This document shows positions 1-8,137 of a DNA stretch of 64,000 bases, piece by piece (position 1 is the first letter of the stretch; every line of letters starts with the position of its first letter). Under the pieces are notes generated by a model. The model saw only the letters and a list, made by a program, of their open reading frames with translations, was not told the DNA's origin and made no database searches. The position numbers were made by a program, and so were the translations under genes. Origin of the DNA: Lathyrus oleraceus (lineage: Eukaryota; Streptophyta; Magnoliopsida; Fabales; Fabaceae); the NCBI RefSeq assembly GCF_024323335.1, contig NC_066579.1, positions 355,329,400 to 355,393,399 of the forward strand, written 5' to 3'.

Positions 1-626
1 TTTGGACGAAGAGATAATCATTTAAAACAATCATTGCATCATGTTCATTTACAAAACAATGCACAACCCACCACTATGTCTTCTTGGGAATCCCCACTAG
101 TAATGTTGAAACCAGGCAACCTCTCGTGCCCCAATCCCAATAATAGCTTATCTGATCATATAAAATATTTTAAAAGATCCATATGCTTCATAATTCAGGG
201 TGTCTGGACATTTATTTCAGACATGCAGATATTATAACAGTTTTTAAAATTTAACATTGATATATCTTATGTGTTTAAAAAATTAATAAAAAATTATTGG
301 CATGTCTAAAGAATTATTCGCATATCTAAACATTTATTGATGAGTGCTTTTGATGAGTGCTTTAAGCACTAAAGAACTTTTTTTCTGATTTTAAATTGTA
401 AATATAAAAAAAAAATGAGACACTTTTAAAATGATTTATAGGGATTTTTCTGAGATCAAACAAGCGAGAATAAATATACATATTCAAAAAGATGAGTTAC
501 CAAGTGAAAGTGAAGATAATCTTTAGAGATGATTCTCAAACATTGAAATCCTTAAGAGTTGTTTTAGAAAGTTTATATTTAACAAATATCTCAAACTCAA
601 AAATTTGTGTCAGAAATCATATTCAA
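1..626. other. AT-rich flank, no gene recognised
   Basis: No open frame here resembles a known protein, and I see no RNA gene. The sequence is AT-rich with short A runs. Around 430-540 a short plus-strand stretch looks faintly coding but carries stops, so it may be a decayed transposon fragment. It is either the oldest DNA in the window or the interior of a still older element. Confidence 0.5.
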
Positions 627-881
627 TATTCTCTCCGTTTCAAAATGATTGTCGTTTAAAGTTTTTGCACACAGATTAAGAAATATATTAATATTGTCAT
701 AAGACATTATGCTTTTACTAAATTAACCTTATAAATTTATTGGAAGTAGTGAATAGAGTAATCATTAAAGGATACAATTAAAAACATAACAATCATTTTT
801 ACATTGAAAGGTGAAAATGACATTCATTTTGAAGCAAATTTTATTTGTTAAAACGACAATCATTTTAAAGCGGAGGGAGTT
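627..881. mobile_element. Stowaway-like MITE (Tc1/mariner type, non-autonomous)
   Basis: About 250 bp bounded by imperfect terminal inverted repeats of roughly 30 bp. The left arm (628-657) begins near CTCTCCGTTTC and the right arm (850-880) ends GCGGAGGGAGT; the arms agree at about 26 of 30 positions by eye. CTCCCTCCGT-type ends are the known signature of Stowaway MITEs, which are mobilised in trans by mariner transposases. The expected TA duplication is visible on the left (627-628) but not intact on the right. There is no coding capacity. Confidence 0.8.
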
Positions 882-1169
882 CTTGATTCAAAAGATAGAA
901 AAGTTTGTGTTGAATTTCATGAAAAATTCAAAAAGGAAGAAATCATTTGAAACTCAAAGAAGTAACTCAACTTCTAGAAGATGAAGAAAAATCAAGAACA
1001 ATCGAAGAATCTTCAAAAAGAATACTCAAAGAAGTGATTAAAAAATAAACACTAGATGTTTCATTTGAAAGAAGGATCAAAGTAAATGAATGACCCTCAT
1101 AAGAGTCAACATTCATAAGAGACTTTGAAGAATCAACATCCAAAACATTTTTTGAAAAATAAACATCCT
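882..1169. other. Purine-rich flank, no gene recognised
   Basis: GAA/AAG-rich sequence between the MITE and the first LTR. A 71-codon reverse-strand frame (967-1182) runs into the LTR boundary and has no recognisable motif, so I do not call it. It may be decayed transposon interior. Confidence 0.4.
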
Positions 1170-2631
1170 TGTAAGACCCCAATTTTGACCATAAGATCCC
1201 TCATATTATCTCATCATATGTATTGGCTTTAGGGATCACACCTTGGCATCCTTCGCACCCTCATTCATTGGGTTTGCATTGGGAGAGATCACTAAGCATA
1301 TTTGATTGTATCATACTTTATTTTTCATTATTTATCAACCAAAATGCTAAAAATATGTCTATGTATAGTTGTACCACTTGTAGGTAGTGTGTGCATCCAC
1401 CAATGCCTTATCAAGCTCACAACTAGGGTTTGAGACCCTTAATGCAAGGATATCAATCAAGAGATGGTTCACATTGACTCTAGACATCATATATGGGTCC
1501 CCATGATCTTCATTTGTCATTTTAATCAAGAATTCACCTGGAGTTTGAAGCTTGTTTGTCTTTGAAGCCCTAATTCATCTAGGTATCTTATGTGACTTCC
1601 TCAGTAAGTTTCTTCAATATTTGATCAAATGTTTCAAGGGATACTTCATTATACATCATCTTATACATATATTATCCTCCGTGAGTCCGAACGATCAAGA
1701 GAGCTTCAAGTTTGCAAGTTGGTTCATGGTGGTTGACCAGAGAAAGTCAACTAGTCAAAATTGGGGTTCCCTAAACCCTATCTCCTACAATTCTTATCCT
1801 ATTAAAATAATTCCAAGAGAAACATTACTCCTTATGACATTACAAACAACTTTCATGTTGAGGTCAAGAGCTAGTTTTGCATGGAAAGTCAGTTTTTAGG
1901 GTGAAAGATTATATGTCATTTTGTTTGAACCCTAGTTAGGAGGTCAACTTCCAAGGACCATAACTTGATCAATTTTTATGAGATGAAGGTAATCCAAGTT
2001 TCATGATCAATTTCAAGATATCCTCTCCAACTTTTATTCTTTTAATAACTTCAAACTCAACTTGAAAGGGCAAGTGCCAAGAGGAAATATTATAGGTCAT
2101 TTTGGCCCATTACCATTGAACAAGAGATTTTCCTCAACTTCTAAAATTCATAACTCCTTCATGCCAAATCCAAATAAGGTCAAATTTGTTAATAAATTGA
2201 AGAGGTTTAAAAGACCTACAACTTTGATGAAGGAACTTTTTCTATTTGAAGCCCATAGCAAATGTTATTCAAGGTGGAAGAAGTGAACATTTGGCTTGGT
2301 ACTTAGAAATTTTTTAAATATGTTTGATTTTCCAAACTTCCACCTCAAAATTCATCATGATCCAAGCATCAAATAAAAAATAGTTCAACATGAAAGTTGT
2401 TCCCCTTGATATCGCCTTTCCAAAAAGTCCAAGATCACCTCATTTGGGTAAAGATTGAATGACTTGCACATGGTTTTTCTTCAAGGTTCCATTTGGATGA
2501 ATCTCATGACCACTTTTCATTTCCAATTGCATGACTCCATGACACACTTTAAGAATTGCTCATGATCAATTTTGGACCTTTTGACATCATTTGATGGGTC
2601 TATCATACACCCATGCATCCATGCAAGTGAG
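1170..2631 (+). mobile_element. 5' part of the Ogre-like LTR of element B
   Basis: It begins with TGTAAGACCCCAATTTTGAC, the start shared by the LTRs at 2632, 14348, 23532 and 49090. Over its whole length it is homologous to the first ~1.45 kb of the LTR at 23532, for example the blocks around 1850-1990 and 24220-24370. It is cut at 2632 by family A. The end of the same LTR type reappears at 19411-19515, followed by a primer-binding site and B's internal region. I infer these are the two ends of one LTR whose middle was lost. The small open frames inside it (1552-1899, 2062-2286) are non-coding LTR sequence. Confidence 0.75.
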
Positions 2632-3007
2632 TGTAAGACCCCAATTTTGACCCTAAGATCCCTCATGGCATCATAACATTGCATTTGCATTGCCTCAAGG
2701 ATCTTTAGCATCTTGGTTCCCTTTGCCTTTGGGTGGGACTCCTTGTGATTGGTTTGAGATCGCCAAGCATGCTTGAATTATACATCATTGTTTCTCTTAC
2801 TTTTGTTTACTAACCAAAAGCACAAAAATGTGTCACTAACATCTTTTGTTTGAAGCTTGAGTATCATCCAAAACACTTTGTGGGTTCTATTTAGATGATC
2901 AGTCAACACAAGGGAATGGCTTGAGATACTTCCAACAAGTTCAAATGGGGTCTATTCGTCAGTCAAAACGTTAATCTTGAAGGAGCAAAAGTTTGTTCAT
3001 GAGCTGT

Positions 3008-3116
3008 CATGCTCGCTAGCGAGCATAATGGGTCGCTTAGCGAGTCCCAAGAAAAGCCACCAGAATCACCTACGCTCAGAGGAATTTCTTGAATTGTCAT
3101 GCTCGCTAGGCGAAGC
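3008..3116. repeat. Cluster of CTCGCTAGGCGAG-type inverted repeats in LTR A1
   Basis: Palindromic units GCTCGCTAGCGAGC (3011-3024), TCGCTTAGCGA (3033-3043) and GCTCGCTAGGCGAAGC (3101-3116) lie 150-250 bp before the TATA box. The same module occurs in LTR A2 (about 14725-14830) and in the otherwise different LTR D (29720-29827). A protein-binding enhancer or a hairpin is possible. No function is shown. Confidence 0.7.
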
Positions 3117-3263
3117 CCACGTGTTTAAAAAAAACGAAAAAAACGAAAAAAAAATAACAAAAAAAATAAATAATAATAATAATAAATAATAAATAAAATA
3201 TAACAAAACAATTTTGGACTTGGGCCTCTCTCATTTGAGCCCACAAGTCCACAAAAATCAGGT

Positions 3264-3270
3264 TATAAAT
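3264..3270 (+). promoter_or_regulatory. Probable TATA box of LTR A1
   Basis: TATAAAT in a GC-poor setting, about 60 bp after a TTGGGCC...GAGCCCAC pair. LTR A2 has the same arrangement (14972-14978), and LTR D has a similar one (29876-29882). Transcription would start some 30 bp downstream, marking the U3/R border. Confidence 0.6.
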
Positions 3271-4717
3271 TCAGAGTTTCAGTGAAACAAAAGAATTCTA
3301 TTCCTATTACCCTGGCAGGGAAAAAGATAGCGAGAGAAGAGCTAACAGAGTTCAGAGCAACCTCCAGAGACTAAAGGGAACTCATCGGCAAAGAAACAAT
3401 TCCCTCTCATATAAACCCTCAGATTGCTTTGCAAACCCAACCGGGCAATTCAATTTCATTCGATCTCTCCAGTCAGGTTTGCCTTATTCCCATTACTTTA
3501 TGCTTTTAATTTGAATGCTCTGAATGTATGAGGTATTATGGGTGAATTTGATACCCTTTTGATGCATGTGTTTGACAAGAGGTTTAGGCCTCCTACCCTT
3601 GGTTGCTTTTTGTGAGCTTTTTGTGAATTTTAATGGCATGATTCATGTGGTTACATTTTGATTTGGGGGTAACTCTTGATTACCCTATCTTGTTTCTCTA
3701 ACCTGTTTGTTGAGTTTTGTTTTGTGAGGGCTCATATGACTTTTGCAGAGATGGCTTGCCTGGTGTTCCACTTTATTTGTGGGATACCACCTGGAGGTTT
3801 ATTCTGATTACCTGTACTGACTCACTTTCTTTGATGGTGTTTAGCTTGGAAGAGTCTTCGGGTTTCTTATTTATCTAATTATTGTTACTTCGGATCTTTA
3901 TCCGTACGGTAGATCTCTCGATGCCTTTACTTTTCTCGCATGTTACCGATTTCTTAGGTTTCGTATAGCCTCTCGTGGCATGTCATTTAAGGTAACGCGG
4001 TTCCTTCATCTAGGACTGCCTTTTTGCATGAGCATCCCTAAACACCCCAAACTCATTGATTTTTCTTCTCCTAAGAACACGTTATCTCCTTCTACTACAG
4101 GCGAGTAAGTCTCCAAAGGTCGAGCATCCGGTAGATTGTGTAGTAACGTCGTTCAACCCTTACCCCATAGGTGGTCGAACTACATTTTGCTCTAATTTTC
4201 ATCCCAAATGAGATACGTAGGCATAAGACGCGATGTCTTAGCGAGCACACTCTTCTTTAACCCATAGGTAGCCGAGCTACGAAGACTCTGATTCTCAGAT
4301 TCAGGTGAGATACGTATGCAGTGGATGCGACGTCCATGCGAGTCATTTTCTTTTGACCCTTCTTTTAGTAAGTAGTACATTAGATAAACATACACGCTTT
4401 TCTCATCCCTTCAATCATGTTTGGACATATAAATTTTCAAAAAAAAAACAACAACCTTTGCAACAAATGTGAAAAGGGCTCCCTAGGAGTACCTAGGATG
4501 CTTTGGGTGCCTAATACCTTCCCATTGCATAACCAACCCCCTTACCCAGATCTCTGACATTTTTACTAGTTTTTGATTCGATAAAACTTTTAGGTTTTTG
4601 TTCGCTTTCTAACCATTCCTTTGGATAAATAGAAGTGCGGTGGCGACTCGACTTGTATGATTTACCTTGGATTTAGTCAATATCTCTAATGGTAACGAAT
4701 ACCCCGCTACAGAAAAA

Positions 4718-4734
4718 TGGCGACTCTGCTGGGG
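4718..4734 (+). promoter_or_regulatory. Primer-binding site, tRNA-Arg type (unit A1)
   Basis: TGGCGACTCTGCTGGGG lies six bases after the end of LTR A1. It starts with TGG, complementary to a tRNA CCA end, as expected for minus-strand priming. Ogre elements are reported to use tRNA-Arg. The same 17 bases occur after the LTRs at 28229 and 47381, with one or two changes at 16425, 19526 and 31546. Confidence 0.9.
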
Positions 4735-5619
4735 CCCGAAACATCCTAGTGGGTTTTGCCTATTTTTCATAATTGTTGTATTGTATTGTATATTTTTTTT
4801 TGTGATATATTTTGGTGCAATTTGGGATTACTGTATTGTATGTAATGATTGAATTGTTTGAATATTAATTCCTTGTATGCTTGGTGATCTTTGTGAGATG
4901 AGTTATATGCCCGGACTCGAGTGCACTTAGGATAGGAGAATGGCATAGTCTTGTCTACTTGTGTGGAGTTATTCCTTAGCAAGTTGACTTGCAAGTCCAT
5001 TCACTTGGTGGAGGTTATGTTGGGATCAATAATGTCACACAAGTAAGTTGTGGTTAGACATTACTCTTTCCAATATAGACCTTAGAAGCCAAGGACCTTA
5101 GTTTACCAAGCCCATCTTGGCCTATTCTTAGGATGTAGTGCGAAAGTCGTTCAAGTGTAAGATTTGATACGATTGTTACGCGATACTACACTCATAAGAG
5201 TCTCTCTCGAGAATATTTTCGGAATACGAGTAGTCGTTTCTCCAATAATATCCGAAAGATGGGATGATGACTATGGGAACCTCTTGTAGAACATGTTTGG
5301 CAGGTTTAAACCCTAGTACTTAACCTAACTCCATGCTCGTGACTTACAACAAACCCTTGATTCATGGTTGATCCGTTCATGAATCCTTAATATCAATGGA
5401 ACTTGGGTGTTGATAAGGTGTAAACCATAATCCACCAAAATGGATGATTGATATTAAGGATAACATGATCCATCCCATGACCTTTGTTTGGTGTGCTTTG
5501 CTTGATCCTTGAGTGTGATTGTTGCATTCATGCATTCATGCACCCATTTGCATCCATATCATCAATAAATAAGAAAATTTTCAAGGAACTTAAGGGGTTT
5601 ATTTGCAAAATTTTCAGAC
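4735..5619 (+). other. Leader of unit A1 (non-coding)
   Basis: About 885 bp between the primer-binding site and ORF1, with no credible gene. At 5171-5205 it holds a block (TTACGCGATACTACACTCAT) conserved in the leaders of all five internal regions here, a candidate packaging or dimerisation signal. Compared with unit A2 it lacks about 20 bp near 5315. Confidence 0.7.
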
Positions 5620-7071
5620 ATGGAAAGACAAAGAAGGAATACAAAGAAGTACAGCTTCAGGCAACCAGATTTGAAAGAGTTAAGGAATCTGACATCCTAT
5701 GTATTAGATCCTTTGGGTTTCAAGGCTCGTTTTGGGAAGCTTCTTCCTCTTCTGACTACTCAGGTGGATGAAGGATTGGTGAGTGTATTGGTGCAGTTTT
5801 ATGATCCCTTGTATCGTTGCTTCACGTTTCCGGATTTCCAGCTTTTGCCTACCCTTGAGGAGTATGCTTACCTTGTGGGCACACCTATTCTAGACCAGTT
5901 GCCGTTCAATGGCTTGGAGAGTATTCCAACTTCTCAAGAGATAGCTGACATGTTACACATAGATGAATCTCTGGTTGGTGCTCATATGACTACCAAAGGA
6001 GGAATTCAAGGTCTCCCTTCTGAGTTCCTCATTGCTCGAGCTATTATGTATGGGAAGGCCATGAGTGAGGACGCCTTTGAGGCCATATTTGTACTTCTCA
6101 TCTATGGGCTAGTATTATTCCCCAACATCGACAAGTTTGTGGATGTGAACGCTATTAGGATTTTCTCTACTCTGAATCCCGTTCCGACTCTGTTGGGAGA
6201 TACCTATTTCTCTTTGCATATGAGGAATGCAAAGGATGGTGGCGCCATTGTGTGTTGTTTGCCTCTGTTTTATAAGTGGTTTATTTCTCACTTACCTCAG
6301 ACGGTCGCTTTCAAGGAGAACAAGGAATGTCTACGGTGGTCCACGGGACTTATGTCTTTCACTAATGATGATATCTCTTGGTATAACCATGTGTATGATG
6401 GTGTGCAGATTATTGACTCTTGTGGAGAATTCTCCAATGTACCTCTTCTTGGTACATGTGGTGGGATTAACTACAATCCTGTTTTGGCACGTCGGCAGCT
6501 TGGGTTCCCCTTAAAGGATAAACCCAATAACATTCTGTTAGAGGGTGTATTCTTTCAGGATGGTAAAGATCCCCAAGGCTTGAAAGCTAGGATGGTCCGC
6601 GCTTGGCGCAAGATTCATAGGAAAGGAAGGAAAGAGTTGGGTCCTAAGAATTGCATCTCTTTGGAGCCTTACACTGTTTGGGTTAGGAAGAGGGCGTCTG
6701 AGTATCTCATGCCTTACGAGTATCCGAGACCTACACCTATGATTATGGTTGGGCCTTCAACCCTCCCTAATCAAGGAGTAGAGGAGTTGAGAGACGAAGA
6801 CCGTTAACGTGCCTGGATTCTTGAACGTGAAGAGTTGCTTCAACAGATTAAGGAGAAGGATGCGTTGATTGAGTTTCTTGAGCATGAGGTTATTGATGAC
6901 CCTGATGACGTATGGACTTCTCTACTTCCTCAGTCTTCTAATTTCTGGAAGAGGAAGTATGATCGACTCGCCAAAGAGAAGGCCGATATGGAGGCAGCCT
7001 ACGAGAGGGAGGTGAAGAGGCTTCGCGCATCTTATCTTCCTGTGTCCCGAGCTTTAGATGATTGTTTCTAG
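5620..7071 (+). pseudogene. Ogre-type ORF1 (unit A1), one premature stop
   Basis: This is the extra ORF that Ogre-like elements carry before gag; its role is unknown. From memory its N-terminal two thirds resembles the plant mobile domain / DUF7745 group, with the block LVQFYDPLYRCFTFPDFQL near residues 58-76. The last ~90 residues are charged and likely coiled coil (LLQQIKEKDALIEFLEHEV). The frame spans 484 codons including the stop, exactly as in unit A2. Codon 396 (6805-6807) is TAA where A2 has TCA, so this copy would make a truncated protein lacking the coiled coil. The ATG chosen is at the same place in A2 (17337) and E (48304). Element type is sure; function is not. Confidence 0.85.
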
Positions 7072-7398
7072 GGATCCATAAGACGATTATTTTCCTTTTC
7101 TCTTGTATATGATTGACGATGCTGCACTTCTTTTCCCTGATATTATTTGATGAGATATTTCCATAATTTGCAAATAAAACTCTAAAGTTCCTTTGAAATA
7201 AAAAACAAATCATATGCACAAGCATTGCATGCATCATATGCATAAGCAGGTTCTGTTTCCGGTCCCTTGCCCTGTGGTCTAACTCTGTGTCCTTCATTTA
7301 TTTTGAAGACAAGCTGACTCACCGGTACTACACTAGAGCCAATATTTCAAGACTGATGGATCACTTAGACCATGGATTCACGAGGCAGGTGCCGTGAC
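7072..7398 (+). pseudogene. gag: ORF1-gag spacer and gag stub fused to the protease 3' part
   Basis: The spacer (7072-7250) keeps a TTCTCTTGTATA block and a TATGCATAAGCAG|GT block also present before the other gag genes here. Only the first ~25 Gag residues remain (KLTHRYYTRANISRLMDHL, about 7315-7370). At 7365-7372 the sequence jumps to the codons after the protease active site (homologous to E 58294). About 2.8 kb present in E is missing: the Gag core, its zinc knuckle and the DTG protease motif. The join changes frame and stops at 7396-7398. Unit A2 has the same join at about 19080. Confidence 0.85.
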
Positions 7399-7872
7399 GT
7401 CCACCCTACACCAGAAATTGAAATTTGTGAAAAACAAGAAGCTGGTGGTGGTAGGGGGAGAAAGGGCTCTCCTGGTTAGCCTTTTGTCTTCCTTCTCTTA
7501 TATAGATGATGAGGTTGAAGTTGGAACTCCTTTCCAAGCTTTATCTATTGCTGAGCCTATTGAGAAGAGAACTCCTTCATTTGCTTCCTACAAAGATGCA
7601 AAGCTGGCCATTGAGCGTGGTGCAACCACTGGTTTAGGAAAAATGATTGAGTTAGAAGACAACGAGTCCCGGGCTGGCATAGGTTTTTCTTCTGGTACTT
7701 TCAACAAGCAAGGGTTATTCAAGAGTGGAGGTTTCATCCACACTGGTCTAGATGAGGAGGCTGTTGCCGTTTTAGAAGAAGATTCAGAGGATTCTGGCAA
7801 TTTCATCATCCCTGGAGGGGTCTACAACAATTGGGTCGCTGTGGATATTCCAACAGTTGTCCATAAGTCAAC
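7399..7872 (+). pseudogene. C-terminal protease/linker remnant, exon before the intron (unit A1)
   Basis: An open frame homologous to the end of gag-pro in element E (about 58330-58802): a basic KLKFVKNKKLVVV block, then an acidic, Gly-rich linker ending HKST. The catalytic DTGSS of the E copy (58075-58089) lies upstream of the deletion point and is absent here, so this segment cannot be a protease. It ends at a GT donor at 7873, and splicing to 8138 keeps the frame into RT. It may survive because it tethers Pol after splicing, which is inference. Confidence 0.75.
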
Positions 7873-8137
7873 GTAATGATCACTTTGTTTAAAAACCCTT
7901 CTCCCATGCCAAAAGGAGGAGTGATAACATTGTTGGCAACATAAATACAATGATATTTTCATTCAATAAATTCATGTTAAATGTTTGTTTTTCCCATTTA
8001 TTTTCCCTTTTTGTTTTTGCATGAAATTGGTGATCACATAAAACCCTAAAAAATAAAATAAAATCAATCTTTTCATCTGCATAATGATTTTCCTTATTTG
8101 AATTCTAAATCTTTTCATATCCAAAATTATTATGCAG
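7873..8137 (+). other. Ogre-type intron between protease and RT (unit A1), 265 bp
   Basis: Donor AC|GTAATG at 7873; acceptor TTATGCAG|GT ending at 8137. The upstream frame stops (TAA) just inside the intron, so unspliced RNA gives Gag-Pro only. Removing 7873-8137 joins the codon halves AC+G and continues in frame into the RT leader. Element E has the same donor context, acceptor and phase (58803-59065). An intron here is a described hallmark of Ogre; these exact borders are my reading. Confidence 0.8.

Larger units (their letters stand above)
2632..4711 (+). repeat. LTR A1 (5' LTR, family A)
   Basis: Starts TGTAAGACCCC and ends CCGCTACA, six bases before the primer-binding site. Inside, in order, are a cluster of short inverted repeats built on CTCGCTAGCGAG (3011-3116), an A-rich microsatellite of AAAT/AAT units (3126-3205), a TATA box (3264-3270), a pyrimidine-rich middle, and near the 3' end the block with GGGCTCCCTAGGAGTACC shared by nearly all LTRs here (about 4470-4560). 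The reverse-strand frame 4192-4395 recurs in LTR A2 only because the LTRs are alike. Confidence 0.9.

Noticed and set aside
1552..2286. Plus-strand frames of 115 and 74 codons in the first LTR
   Set aside because: The homologous LTR C does not keep these frames open, so they are not conserved coding sequence.
3008..3116. CTCGCTAGGCGAG repeats as a possible CRISPR array
   Set aside because: Units are short palindromes with irregular spacing and no uniform spacers, and the setting is a plant LTR.
4718..4734. Possible tRNA gene at the TGGCGACTCTGCTGGGG sites
   Set aside because: Only the complement of a tRNA 3' end is present, without the rest of a cloverleaf; position after LTRs identifies primer-binding sites.
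6938..7297. 119-codon reverse-strand frame, repeated at 18655-19014
   Set aside because: Antisense to the ORF1 end and spacer; it recurs only because the A units are copies and shows no domain.
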